Below are positions 17,258-25,604 of a stretch of DNA of 64,000 nucleotides, piece by piece. Made by a program: the position numbers and the translations under genes. The notes beneath the pieces were generated by a model. That model searched no databases. It was not told the DNA's origin and saw only the letters and a program-made list of their open reading frames with translations. Positions within the stretch are counted from its first letter, which is position 1, and each line of letters begins with the position of its first letter. Origin of the DNA: Natrinema versiforme (GTDB lineage Archaea; Halobacteriota; Halobacteria; Halobacteriales; Natrialbaceae); the NCBI RefSeq assembly GCF_005576615.1, contig NZ_CP040330.1:806001-870000 (forward strand), written 5' to 3'.

Positions 17258-19285
17258 CTAGTCGGAATCGCTTGCCGCCGGCAGCGTGAACGTAAACGTC
17301 GAGCCCTCGCCCGGCTCGCTGGTAACCCGGATTTCGCCCCCGTGTCGCTCGATGATCCGCTCGCAGATTGCGAGTCCGATCCCCGTTCCGTTGTACCCCT
17401 CACCCTCGTGATAGCTCTGGAAGACGTCGAAGATCTGGTCGCTGTACTCCGGATCGATGCCGATTCCGTCGTCGCTGACCGAGATTTCCCATTCGGCGGC
17501 GTTCTCGGAACGGCGCTCGGACGAAACGGTGATGCGGGGCGGCCCGTCCCCGCTGTACTCGATGGCGTTGTCCAGCAGATTCTGGAAGACCTGTCGTAAC
17601 TGCCCGCTGTCGCCTTCAACAGTCGGGAGGGACTCGGCAATCACCTCACCGTTGCTCTCTTCGAATCGAAGTTGGAGGTCATCGAGAACGTCGTCGAGGA
17701 CCGCGTTCAGATCGACCGGTTCGAAGGGATCGCCCTCCGTCTCGACGCGAGAGTACTCGAGCAGGCCGTCGATCATCTCGCGCATGCGCTCGGCGCCGTC
17801 GACCGCGAACTGGAGAAACTCCTCCCCATCGTCGTCGAGCTCGCCACCGTACCGGCCCTCGATGAGTTGCAGGTAACTCGAGACCATCCGCAGGGGTTCC
17901 TGTAAGTCGTGGCTGGCCGCGTAGGCGAACTGCTCCAAGCGCTCGTTCGACGTCTCTAACCGTTCGATCAGACCCTCCAGCCGCCGTTCGCGTTCCACTC
18001 GTTCGGTGATGTCCGTGAAGAGTACCCCCACTTGTGCGTCCGTCTCGTCGCCGACCGGAAACGCGTAACACTCGAGAACCCGACCCTGTGTCGCCAGTTC
18101 GCGATCGAATCTGACCGGCTCACCGGTCTCCACGACGGTATCGTAGGTCTCGAACCACTCCTGTCGTTCTCCCGGCACCAGTTCTCGGATCGTCTTTCCG
18201 ACGACGTCGGTCATCCCCGAGTGCTCCTCGAACGCCGGGTTCGCCTCGATATAGCGGAAGTCGATCGGCTCCGAGGGCGGCGTGTCGACCCGCTCGATGA
18301 CGCAGTATCCCTCGGACATCGAGGTGAACAGGTCCCGATACCGTTCTTCTCGCTCCCTGAGTTGCCGCTCGCGTTGCTTTCGCTCCGTGATGTCGGTGAC
18401 GGCACCGTGCATCCGGACCGGGTCGCCGCTCGCGTCGTACTCCACCTCGCCGCGGGAGACCATCCACATGGTCTCGCCGTCGCCGCTTTCGACGCGGTAT
18501 TCGGCGCTGAATCCGCCGGTCTCTAGCGCGCGGTCGAGTCGCTCCCAGATCCCGTCCTTGTCTTCCTCGGGAACCGATTCGAAGAACGCCTCGATCGGGG
18601 CGCCCGTCGTCACTACCCCCGGGTCCATTCCGTACGATTCCGCGAGGAACTCGTCGGCGGTGAAGACGTTCTCCTGTATGTCCCACAGCCAGAGCCCGAT
18701 CGACGCGGCGTCGGTCGCGACGCTCAGTTGGGCCTCGCGCTCGCGGAGTTGGTCTTCCTTGTTCGCGCGCTCGATCGCCGCCGCGAGGATGTTCGCGGCG
18801 CTTTGCACGAAATTGGCCTCGTTCGCCGTGAACTCCGTTCGGTCGGTCGTGTGCGTGCCGAGCACTCCCCACGGCTCCTCGACCGAACTGATGACGACGC
18901 TGATCCCGCTGACCACGTCGTGGCTCGTGAGCAACTCGGGGCCGGAGAAGCGCTCTTCCTCGCGGAGATCGTCGACGATGACCGGCTCCTCGCTGATGAG
19001 CGTGTAGCCGGCCTGCGAGTCGAGATCCGTCGGCACCGTCGCCGATCCGACGAGGCCGTCTCGCCAGCCGACGCCCTGCCGGAAGAAGAGTTCGTCGCCG
19101 CCGGGGTCCCGCTCGAGTACCTTGCAGTACTCGTTGTCGAGCGTCTCGGCGACGGCGGCGGACACGTCGCGCATCAACTGATCGAGGTCGTCCGTCTCCA
19201 GCGCTCGCTGGCCGAGTTCCGCGATGACCTCTTGCTGCCGGATTCGGGCCTGCACTCCAGGGTCGGTCGAGGAGGGCGATCCCAT
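17258..19285 (-). CDS. Sensor histidine kinase, GAF-PAS-PAS-HisKA-HATPase
   Basis: The 675-residue protein has no membrane helix. Residues ~30-190 form a GAF domain, followed by two PAS/PAC units ending in DITERKQRE and DITERVERE, then a coiled region. The HisKA box has the phosphoacceptor in ASHDLQEPLRMVSSYLQL (His459). The ATPase N, G1 and G2 boxes are LLDNAIEYS, DDGIGID and GTGIGLAI. No response regulator lies nearby, which is common for haloarchaeal orphan kinases. It converges with the aminotransferase at 15.8 kb. Its kinase core is nearly superimposable on the kinase at 59.6 kb, although the two genes differ in base composition. The signal is unknown. Confidence 0.93.
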   Translation of the reverse strand: MGSPSSTDPGVQARIRQQEVIAELGQRALETDDLDQLMRDVSAAVAETLDNEYCKVLERDPGGDELFFRQGVGWRDGLVGSATVPTDLDSQAGYTLISEEPVIVDDLREEERFSGPELLTSHDVVSGISVVISSVEEPWGVLGTHTTDRTEFTANEANFVQSAANILAAAIERANKEDQLREREAQLSVATDAASIGLWLWDIQENVFTADEFLAESYGMDPGVVTTGAPIEAFFESVPEEDKDGIWERLDRALETGGFSAEYRVESGDGETMWMVSRGEVEYDASGDPVRMHGAVTDITERKQRERQLREREERYRDLFTSMSEGYCVIERVDTPPSEPIDFRYIEANPAFEEHSGMTDVVGKTIRELVPGERQEWFETYDTVVETGEPVRFDRELATQGRVLECYAFPVGDETDAQVGVLFTDITERVERERRLEGLIERLETSNERLEQFAYAASHDLQEPLRMVSSYLQLIEGRYGGELDDDGEEFLQFAVDGAERMREMIDGLLEYSRVETEGDPFEPVDLNAVLDDVLDDLQLRFEESNGEVIAESLPTVEGDSGQLRQVFQNLLDNAIEYSGDGPPRITVSSERRSENAAEWEISVSDDGIGIDPEYSDQIFDVFQSYHEGEGYNGTGIGLAICERIIERHGGEIRVTSEPGEGSTFTFTLPAASDSD

Positions 19286-19687
19286 TCTACTACCGTATTG
19301 CGACGCGGGTCACAAATCCCCTCGGTTACCGCGAGCGGTTCACCGCAACTGATCGCTGTCGTCGCTTCCGCTGACCGTTCTCTGCTCTCGATTCAGCGGT
19401 CACTGCGGACTGAGGTGTTACTGTTCCGTCTCACCCATCCAATATGCGGTGGCGCGCGCTTCCGACACGCCTGAGCGCTGCGAAGGCGTGTCGATGATTG
19501 CGTGCGAGGGATGAGCGAGCGGAGTGAGCGAATCGGTTGGGGAGGATGTGGTGATACCCTGTTGCCACGATAGCAAGACGCTTCGTTTCATCATCGGCTC
19601 TCTCGTGCATGCCGATCGACGGGCACGTAGCCGATCCGAAGTAACAGATCGCTCGGCCGGAGTGCTCGAGCGCGCTCGCCGACGCGA
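19286..19687. other. Gene-free region with a strong hairpin
   Basis: I see no gene in these 402 nt; an 86-codon leftward frame here lacks any protein-like pattern. The notable structure is a 9-bp perfect stem (GACACGCCT/AGGCGTGTC at 19464-19472 and 19484-19492) with an 11-nt loop, followed by the low-complexity GAGCGAGCGGAGTGAGCG type of text often found between haloarchaeal genes. Confidence 0.6.
19464..19492. repeat. 9-bp perfect inverted repeat (hairpin)
   Basis: GACACGCCT at 19464-19472 pairs exactly with AGGCGTGTC at 19484-19492 across an 11-nt loop. It lies 3' of the dehydratase gene and 5' of the histidine kinase, so it could end the leftward dehydratase transcript or be an interspersed palindromic element. 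Confidence 0.55.
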
Positions 19688-20926
19688 TCACTCGAGCGAG
19701 CGCTCGAGCACCGAAACCCCCTCGAGCGAGTGCAGCGTCTCCAGAACCCCCTCGAGATGCTCCGGGCCGCTGCCCTCGAGGCCGACGGTCACGGGCACTC
19801 GGTTCGGCTCGTCGACCGACGTGCGCCGGGCGCGCTCGAGGATGTCCAGTTCCGCGCCCTCGGCTTCCACGGTCTCCGCAACCTCGCCGACGCTCGTCGG
19901 CCAGCCCGCGACGGCCAGTCTGGCCTCGACGTAGCGCTCGAGTTCGCGGAGTCCGGTCCGTGTCAGTTCCGCGTGCTCGGTGAGGTTCACGTTACCACCC
20001 GAAACGACGACGCCGACGTGTGCGCCCTCGAGGTCCAGCTCCGCCTCATCGGAGAGCGCGGCGGCAAGCGGCGCGGCCCCGGCGCCCTCGGCGACCGTCT
20101 TCGCGCGCTCGGCGAGCAGAGTCACCGCGGCGGCAATCTCGCGATCGCTCACGCTCACCACGTCGTCGACGACCTCGCGGGCGATGTCGAAGGTGGTCTC
20201 GAGCATCCGTGTGTCCGCGATCCCCTCCGCGACGGTGTCGACGGCCTCGAGTTCGCGGATCTCGCCGGCCTCGAGCGACGGCTTCGCGTGGGCCGCGCCC
20301 TCGGGCTGGACGCCGATCACGCGGATGTCCCGCTCGGCGGCTTTCAGCACCGTGCCGATCCCCGAGATGAGCCCGCCGCCGCCGATCGCTACGAGGACGG
20401 TATCGATGTCTGGGTACTGCTCGAGCAGCTCGAGACCGATCGTGCCCTGCCCGGCGACGATGGCCTCGTCGTCGAAGGGATGGACGAACGTCTCGCCGGT
20501 GTCAGCGGCCCGCTCGAGGGCGTACTCGTAGGAGCGCTCGTAGATGTCTCCCTCGACGACCACCGCGGCCCCGTAGCCGCGGGTGGCCTCGATCTTCGCC
20601 GCCGGCGTCACCTCCGGCACCACGATCGTCGTGTCGATATCGAGCAGGTCGCCGGCCAGCGCCACCCCTTGGGCGTGGTTGCCCGCGCTCGAGGAGATGA
20701 CCCCCGCCTCGCGCTCCGCGGCCGAGAGCTGGGCCATCTCGTTGTACGCGCCGCGGATTTTGAACGAGCCCGTCCGCTGAACGTTCTCGAGTTTGAGCCC
20801 GACCGAGGCCGCGCCACTCAGTTCGGCGAACGTCCGCGAGGTGTCGAGCGGCGTGCGGTGGACGACATCCGCGATGCGCTCCCGTGCCGCCTCAACGTCG
20901 GCGAGCGTGACGCGGGCCTCGCTCAT
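19688..20926 (-). CDS. Threonine ammonia-lyase-like PLP enzyme with ACT domain (EutB-like candidate)
   Basis: The 412-residue fold-type II PLP enzyme has the lysine motif TGSFKIRGA (Lys56), SSSAGNHAQG and the glycine loop AIGGGGL. The last ~80 residues form an ACT domain, normally the site of amino-acid feedback. By family it could be IlvA/TdcB threonine deaminase. The context is suggestive: its ATG overlaps the stop of an M20 amidohydrolase by 4 nt (ATGA), so the two are translated as one unit. In bacterial hydroxyectoine clusters a threonine-dehydratase-like EutB accompanies the deacetylase; that parallel is inference, and the ACT domain argues for a genuine threonine enzyme. Confidence 0.85.
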   Translation of the reverse strand: MSEARVTLADVEAARERIADVVHRTPLDTSRTFAELSGAASVGLKLENVQRTGSFKIRGAYNEMAQLSAAEREAGVISSSAGNHAQGVALAGDLLDIDTTIVVPEVTPAAKIEATRGYGAAVVVEGDIYERSYEYALERAADTGETFVHPFDDEAIVAGQGTIGLELLEQYPDIDTVLVAIGGGGLISGIGTVLKAAERDIRVIGVQPEGAAHAKPSLEAGEIRELEAVDTVAEGIADTRMLETTFDIAREVVDDVVSVSDREIAAAVTLLAERAKTVAEGAGAAPLAAALSDEAELDLEGAHVGVVVSGGNVNLTEHAELTRTGLRELERYVEARLAVAGWPTSVGEVAETVEAEGAELDILERARRTSVDEPNRVPVTVGLEGSGPEHLEGVLETLHSLEGVSVLERSLE

Positions 20927-22260
20927 TCGCCGCCCTCCGCGACCGCTGCGGCGTCCCCGTCGTCGGGTTCCGCGACGTGGGGAACCGGATGCCGCGCCTC
21001 GAGTTCCCGGATCGTCTCGACCAGTACGTCGACGCCGTGCTCGAGACTGCGCTCGTCCACGTCGAAGGTGGGCGTGTGGTGGCTCGTCGGGTGGTCGGTG
21101 CCGACGATCAGGTAGGTCGCCAACCCGCCGTCGTTCTGGACGCGTTCCATCAGGAACGTCGCGTCCTCGCTCGCGCCGAAGTCGGCGGCCGGCAGCACGC
21201 GGTCGATGCCGTCGACCTCGCCCGCGACCTCGCCCACCAGCGCCTGCAGTTCGGGATCGCTGTCCGCCCGCGGCGACTCACTGACTACGTCGACCGCGGC
21301 CCGGCAGCCGTGCATCGTCGCCGCCGATTTCATCGTGCGCTCGAGGCGACGTTTCATGTACTCCATCAGCTCGGTCGTCTCGCCGCGGGCTTCGCACTCC
21401 ATGTGGGCGCGCTCGGCGATGACGTTGCTCGCGGTTCCCGCCTCGGCCGTCCCGATATTCACCCGGGTCATCCCGTCGCTGTGCCGGGGGACGCCGTAGG
21501 CGTTGACGATCCCGGCACCCATCGCGTGCACGGCGTTCGCCCCCTCGTTCGGGGCCTTGCCCGCGTGCGCGGAGGTCCCCTCGATCGTCACGTCGACGTG
21601 GCACATGGCGAGCGGCTTCTCGATCCCGGCGACGACCTCGCCCGTGGGATGGTCGAGACCGACGTGGATCGCGAGCAGGTAGTCCAGATCGTCGGCGAAC
21701 TCGCTTTTCGCCATCGGGCAGCCCCCGCCGCTCGTCTCCTCGGCGGGCTGGAAGAAGACCACGAAGCGACCCGAGAAGTCGCTCTCTTTGATCGCCTCGA
21801 GGACGGCGAGTCCCCACGTCATGTGGGCGTCGTGGCCGCAGGCGTGCATCGTCCCGTCGATCTCCGAGCGAAAGCCCTCGTCCGCGGGACCGTGGTCCGC
21901 GTCGGTCGATTCCTCGATGAACAGCCCGTCGATGTCGACGCGCAGCCCGATCGACGGTCCCTCACCGCGCTCTAAGACTGCTACGGCACCCGTATTCCCG
22001 CCGGTCATCCGCTCGAGCAACGCCTCGTCCGCGCCGCGCTCGCGAGCGCGCTCGAGCCACGGCTCGAGATCGTCGTCGGGGACGGCCATCCGATCCGCGG
22101 GGTCGTAGGCGTCCGGGCCGACGGCGAGTTCGTCGACGCCGATGGTCCGGATCTCCTCGACGAGTCGGGCCGTCGTGAGGAACTCGCGCCACGCCGGCTC
22201 GGGGTGGCGGTGGAAGCTGCGACGAACCGTCACGAGTCGGTCCTGAATCGGCTCGGTCAT
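20923..22260 (-). CDS. M20D-family amidohydrolase/deacetylase (AbgA-like), paralogue 2
   Basis: This 445-residue protein is a close paralogue of the one at 11.5 kb. Shared blocks include FHRHPEPAWREFLTTAR, MHACGHDAHM, FFQPAEETSGGG, GTSAHAGKAPNEGANA and DHPTSHHTPTFDVDE. I start it at ATG 22258-22260, ~30 nt below a TATAATTAA box, rather than at the GTG three codons earlier. It overlaps the dehydratase gene by 4 nt. The extra ~20 C-terminal residues are acidic. Having one paralogue coupled to the dehydratase and the other near the DoeD-like transaminase suggests two related N-acyl substrates, for example the hydroxylated and plain acetyl-diaminobutyrates (hypothesis). Confidence 0.86.
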   Translation of the reverse strand: MTEPIQDRLVTVRRSFHRHPEPAWREFLTTARLVEEIRTIGVDELAVGPDAYDPADRMAVPDDDLEPWLERARERGADEALLERMTGGNTGAVAVLERGEGPSIGLRVDIDGLFIEESTDADHGPADEGFRSEIDGTMHACGHDAHMTWGLAVLEAIKESDFSGRFVVFFQPAEETSGGGCPMAKSEFADDLDYLLAIHVGLDHPTGEVVAGIEKPLAMCHVDVTIEGTSAHAGKAPNEGANAVHAMGAGIVNAYGVPRHSDGMTRVNIGTAEAGTASNVIAERAHMECEARGETTELMEYMKRRLERTMKSAATMHGCRAAVDVVSESPRADSDPELQALVGEVAGEVDGIDRVLPAADFGASEDATFLMERVQNDGGLATYLIVGTDHPTSHHTPTFDVDERSLEHGVDVLVETIRELEARHPVPHVAEPDDGDAAAVAEGGE

Positions 22261-22285
22261 GCGAGTCACTGACGCGCCCCAGTGC

Positions 22286-22326
22286 CTTAATTATACACAA
22301 TCAGTGTTTACGACGAGTACACAAAA
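22286..22326. promoter_or_regulatory. Divergent promoter region with GTGTA/TACAC elements
   Basis: On the minus strand TATAATTAA (22287-22295) is a good TATA box for the M20 gene. Directly beside it TATACAC-AATCA-GTGTTTA (22292-22310) forms a near-perfect dyad with one mismatch and a 5-nt spacer, and GTACAC follows at 22317-22322 toward the rightward dehydrogenase gene. This is the same sequence vocabulary as the other promoters of the cluster. Confidence 0.5.
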
Positions 22327-22371
22327 GGAATAAGAGAACGGATACCAATCGTCCGGTAACGCATACCCGAT

Positions 22372-23349
22372 ATGAGCACGAATCCAGACGTCGTCGTTCT
22401 GAGAGAGGGGACGGAGGGGCTATCGATGGACTCGTACGCCGAACGGCTCCGCGAGCGACTGCCCGACCGCGCCGTCGCGCTCGCGCGGACGCCGAAAGAA
22501 GAACGCGAACTCGTCCCGCAGGCCCGGGTCGTGACCGGCATCACGATCGACGAGGCCCTCCTCGAGCGGGCCGAGCGGCTCGAGCTGTTCGCGTGTACCT
22601 TCGCCGGCACCGATCACGTGCCGATGGACGCCCTCGCGGACCACGGGGTCGCAGTGACGAACGCGGGCGGCATCCACGCGCCCGGCATCGCCGAGCAGAC
22701 GATCGCCAACATGCTCGTCTTCGCGCGCCGACTCCACGAGGGGTGGCGGCGGAAGGAAAACAGCGGGTGGCGACACTTCCAGTCGTTCGAGTTCACCGAC
22801 AGCACCGTCACGGTCGTCGGCCTCGGTTCGATCGGACAGGCGGTCGTAAAGCGTCTCGAGGGGTTCGAGGTCGAGACGATCGGGATCCGCTACACCCCCG
22901 AGAAGGGCGGCCCGACCGACGAGGTACTCGGCTTCGACGAGGACGACGTCCACGAGGCCTTCTCCCGGAGCGACTACGTCGTGCTCGCGTGCCCGCTGAA
23001 CGATTTGACCCGCGGGCTGGTCGGCGAGGAGGAACTGGCGACGCTCCCGCCGAACGCGGTCGTCATCAACGCGGCCCGGGGCGGGATCATCGACACCGAC
23101 GCGCTCGTCTCGGCTCTGCAGTCCGAGGGGATCCGCGGGGCTGCCCTCGACGTCACCGACCCCGAACCGCTCCCCGCTGACCACCCGCTCTGGGACCTCG
23201 AGAACTGTCTGCTAACGCCCCACACCGGCGGTCACACGCCGAAACACTGGGACCGACTGGCCGACATCGTCGCGGGCAACGTCGACGCCCTCGAGACGGG
23301 CGGCGACCTCGAGAACGCCGTCTATCGTCCCGATTCGACTCGAGAGTGA
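22372..23349 (+). CDS. D-2-hydroxyacid dehydrogenase (NAD(P)-dependent)
   Basis: The 325-residue enzyme has the D-isomer 2-hydroxyacid dehydrogenase plan: catalytic domain, Rossmann fold with VVGLGSIGQAV, the substrate arginine in NAARGGIID, and the catalytic histidine in LTPHTGGHTP. It interconverts a 2-oxoacid with the D-2-hydroxyacid; related haloarchaeal enzymes reduce a range of 2-ketoacids. It is transcribed divergently from the M20-dehydratase operon and shares its 111-bp intergenic region, so coregulation is likely. A dehydratase product such as 2-oxobutyrate, or a 4-amino-2-oxo acid, would be a sensible substrate, but nothing in the sequence proves it. Confidence 0.88.
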   Translation: MSTNPDVVVLREGTEGLSMDSYAERLRERLPDRAVALARTPKEERELVPQARVVTGITIDEALLERAERLELFACTFAGTDHVPMDALADHGVAVTNAGGIHAPGIAEQTIANMLVFARRLHEGWRRKENSGWRHFQSFEFTDSTVTVVGLGSIGQAVVKRLEGFEVETIGIRYTPEKGGPTDEVLGFDEDDVHEAFSRSDYVVLACPLNDLTRGLVGEEELATLPPNAVVINAARGGIIDTDALVSALQSEGIRGAALDVTDPEPLPADHPLWDLENCLLTPHTGGHTPKHWDRLADIVAGNVDALETGGDLENAVYRPDSTRE

Positions 23350-23420
23350 GGTGCGGGGTGGGCCGTACTGAGCGCCACGCAACGCTCTCGAGCCATCTGT
23401 TTCCTATCCTCACGCAACTG

Positions 23421-24116
23421 TCACTCCGTCTCTTCCGACCGGTCGCCGGAGGTGTCGAAGGGCACGGTCGGGCTCGCTCCGTTCGGGCGTTTGGTCTCGC
23501 CGAACCCGCCGCTTAGCATCCGTGCGAGCGCTTCCTCGACGGAGTCATCGGTTTCGGTGACCCGGCTCGCCTCGGCCTCGACGACGAAGCCGGAGGTGAC
23601 GTTCGGTGCCGTCGGAACGAAGAGCACGACCCGGCCGTCGGCGGTCGTCTGGCCGGTCTTGAACGCCGTCATCTCGACGCCGTCCCAGCTTTCGACCCTG
23701 ACCGGTTCCTGCAGCGCCTGCTCCTCGCCGAGCGTGGTTTCGGCGGCGACCTTCGACGCGTTGTAGACGACGCGCAGCCCCGGGACGCGGTTCGCGATCC
23801 CGTCGACGCTCCGCGCGAAGAGATCGCCGATCGTCGTTCGGGTCAGGACGCCCATCGCGAGGGTTACGAGGAAAAAGAAGCTCAGAGAGGTGATCAGCCG
23901 GAGGACGCTGACGACGCGGACGCGGGTCGGTTCGTGGGCGATCAGACCGCTCAGCACCGTTTCGTCGAGCACGAGCGTCGGCGTGACGCCGGTCACGATC
24001 GCGTAGGCCCGGTAGACGACGTACAGCGTGACGAGTATCGGCCCGAGGAGAATGAGCCCGCTCGCGAACACCCGCTTCCACGACGCCATACTCGGAGCAT
24101 GTGACCGGTGGGACAT
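23421..24116 (-). CDS. DUF502-family membrane protein
   Basis: The 231-residue protein has two transmembrane helices near the N-terminus (after WKRVFASGLILLGPILVTLY and around RLITSLSFFFLVTLAMG) and a soluble C-terminal domain containing the DUF502 hallmarks PGLRVVYNASKVA, VVLFVPTAPNVTSGFV and an acidic tail. The family is widespread in bacteria and archaea with no established biochemical role. ATG 24087-24089 (MASWKR) would be an equally good start by family comparison, giving 222 residues. It converges with the D-hydroxyacid dehydrogenase gene and stands alone. Confidence 0.82.
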   Translation of the reverse strand: MSHRSHAPSMASWKRVFASGLILLGPILVTLYVVYRAYAIVTGVTPTLVLDETVLSGLIAHEPTRVRVVSVLRLITSLSFFFLVTLAMGVLTRTTIGDLFARSVDGIANRVPGLRVVYNASKVAAETTLGEEQALQEPVRVESWDGVEMTAFKTGQTTADGRVVLFVPTAPNVTSGFVVEAEASRVTETDDSVEEALARMLSGGFGETKRPNGASPTVPFDTSGDRSEETE

Positions 24117-24233
24117 GAGCCCTTCCCTTCGTCCGGTCGCGATCGGTGTCGATCGTCCGCGTCGACCCGAGTCGAACCGCCGGCGACGATCAGCGGTGCC
24201 GACGTAGTCCGAACCGCTGGCGGCCGGGATCAA

Positions 24234-25541
24234 TCAGGGCCAGAGCCCGCGGGTCTCCTTGGCCTCCGCGATCCGGGACAGCGCCACTACGTAGGCCGCG
24301 TCGCGCCACGTCAGCCCTTCGGCGTCGACCTCGGCCCGGACGTCGTCCCACGCTTCGAGCATGTGTTCCTCGAGTTCCTCGTTGACGCGCTCGAGGGACC
24401 ACTGGCGGCGGTTGATGTCCTGGAGCCACTCGAAGTACGAGACCGTGACACCGCCCGCGTTCGCGAGGATGTCCGGAATCACCTGCACGTCTCGTTCCTC
24501 GAGGATGGTATCGGCGGCGAAGGTGGTCGGACCGTTCGCGCCCTCGACGACGATGTCGGCCGCGATGGCGTCGGCGTTGTCCGCCGTGATGACGTTGCCG
24601 ACCGCGGCCGGAATCAGGACGTCCACGTCTAGCTCGAGGAGGGCCTCGTTCGAGAGTCGCCGGACGCTGTCCGCGTCGGCGATCTCGGTCGCGAAGCGGG
24701 TGACCGCTTCGGGCTCCTCGTCGTGGGAGGGAATCTCCTCGACGTCGATCCCCTCTGGGTCGTAGATCGCGCCGTTGACGTCCGAGACGGCGACGACGGT
24801 TGCACCCCACTCCTCGAGGAGGCGGGCGGCGTTCGCGCCGACGCTGCCGAAGCCCTGGACGGCGACGGTCGTCTCGGAGAGTTCGCGATCGTAGTACTGG
24901 ACCGCCTCCCGCGTGACGATCGCGGTCGACCGGCCGGGGGCCTCCTCGCGACCGTAGGAGCCGCCGATGACCGGCGGTTTGCCGGTGACGACGCCGGGGA
25001 TCGTCTCGCCCTGTTGCATCGAGTAGGCGTCCATGAACCACGCCATCGTCTGGGCGTCGGTGCCCATGTCCGGTGCGGCGACGTCTTTCGTCGGGCCGAC
25101 CGCGTCGCGCAGTTCCTCCGCGAAGCGACGGGTGAGCCGTTCGGTTTCGTCCTCGTTCAGCTCCTTCGGATCGACGGCGATACCGCCTTTCCCGCCGCCG
25201 AAGGGCAGATCCATCACGGCGCACTTCCAGGTCATCCACATCGAGAGCCCGGTACACTCCTCGGCGGACACTTCGGGGTGGTAGCGCAGGCCGCCCTTAT
25301 ACGGGCCGCGAACGTCGTCGTGCTGGGCTCGGTACCCTGTAAAGACCTCGACGTTACCGTCCTCGCGCTCGAGGGGAACCGATACCTGTTGGACTCGCGT
25401 CGGGTGCTTCAGCCGCTCGACGACCCCGGGATCGACATCGACGTGGGTCGCGGCCCGCTCTAACTGCCGGCGAGCGGTGACGAGCGCCGAATCGAGTTCG
25501 TCCGCTGATTCGCTTTCCGTCGCGGGTGATGAGGTAGTCAT
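24234..25541 (-). CDS. gdhB: Glutamate dehydrogenase (hexameric)
   Basis: The 435-residue enzyme interconverts glutamate and 2-oxoglutarate plus ammonium. The dimerisation/substrate domain contains [13 protein letters not shown], the lysine-rich [12 protein letters not shown] and the catalytic [14 protein letters not shown]; the Rossmann domain has [14 protein letters not shown]. Haloarchaea often have several paralogues, some NAD- and some NADP-linked; the cofactor cannot be called with certainty by eye. It lies 63 nt downstream of the DoeA-like gene on the same strand. Next to a transaminase-dependent catabolic route it would regenerate 2-oxoglutarate and release ammonium (inference). The symbol follows haloarchaeal usage; the paralogue assignment is tentative. 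Confidence 0.92.
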   Translation of the reverse strand: MTTSSPATESESADELDSALVTARRQLERAATHVDVDPGVVERLKHPTRVQQVSVPLEREDGNVEVFTGYRAQHDDVRGPYKGGLRYHPEVSAEECTGLSMWMTWKCAVMDLPFGGGKGGIAVDPKELNEDETERLTRRFAEELRDAVGPTKDVAAPDMGTDAQTMAWFMDAYSMQQGETIPGVVTGKPPVIGGSYGREEAPGRSTAIVTREAVQYYDRELSETTVAVQGFGSVGANAARLLEEWGATVVAVSDVNGAIYDPEGIDVEEIPSHDEEPEAVTRFATEIADADSVRRLSNEALLELDVDVLIPAAVGNVITADNADAIAADIVVEGANGPTTFAADTILEERDVQVIPDILANAGGVTVSYFEWLQDINRRQWSLERVNEELEEHMLEAWDDVRAEVDAEGLTWRDAAYVVALSRIAEAKETRGLWP

Positions 25542-25604
25542 CAGTATGAGTGTTGTGTCGAAGGCAGTAGTATGGTTGGCGTTCCATGGACGGTATGGGT
25601 CGCG

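Noticed and set aside
19431-19691. 86-codon leftward frame after the dehydratase
   Set aside because: It runs through the hairpin and low-complexity text and lacks any family feature.
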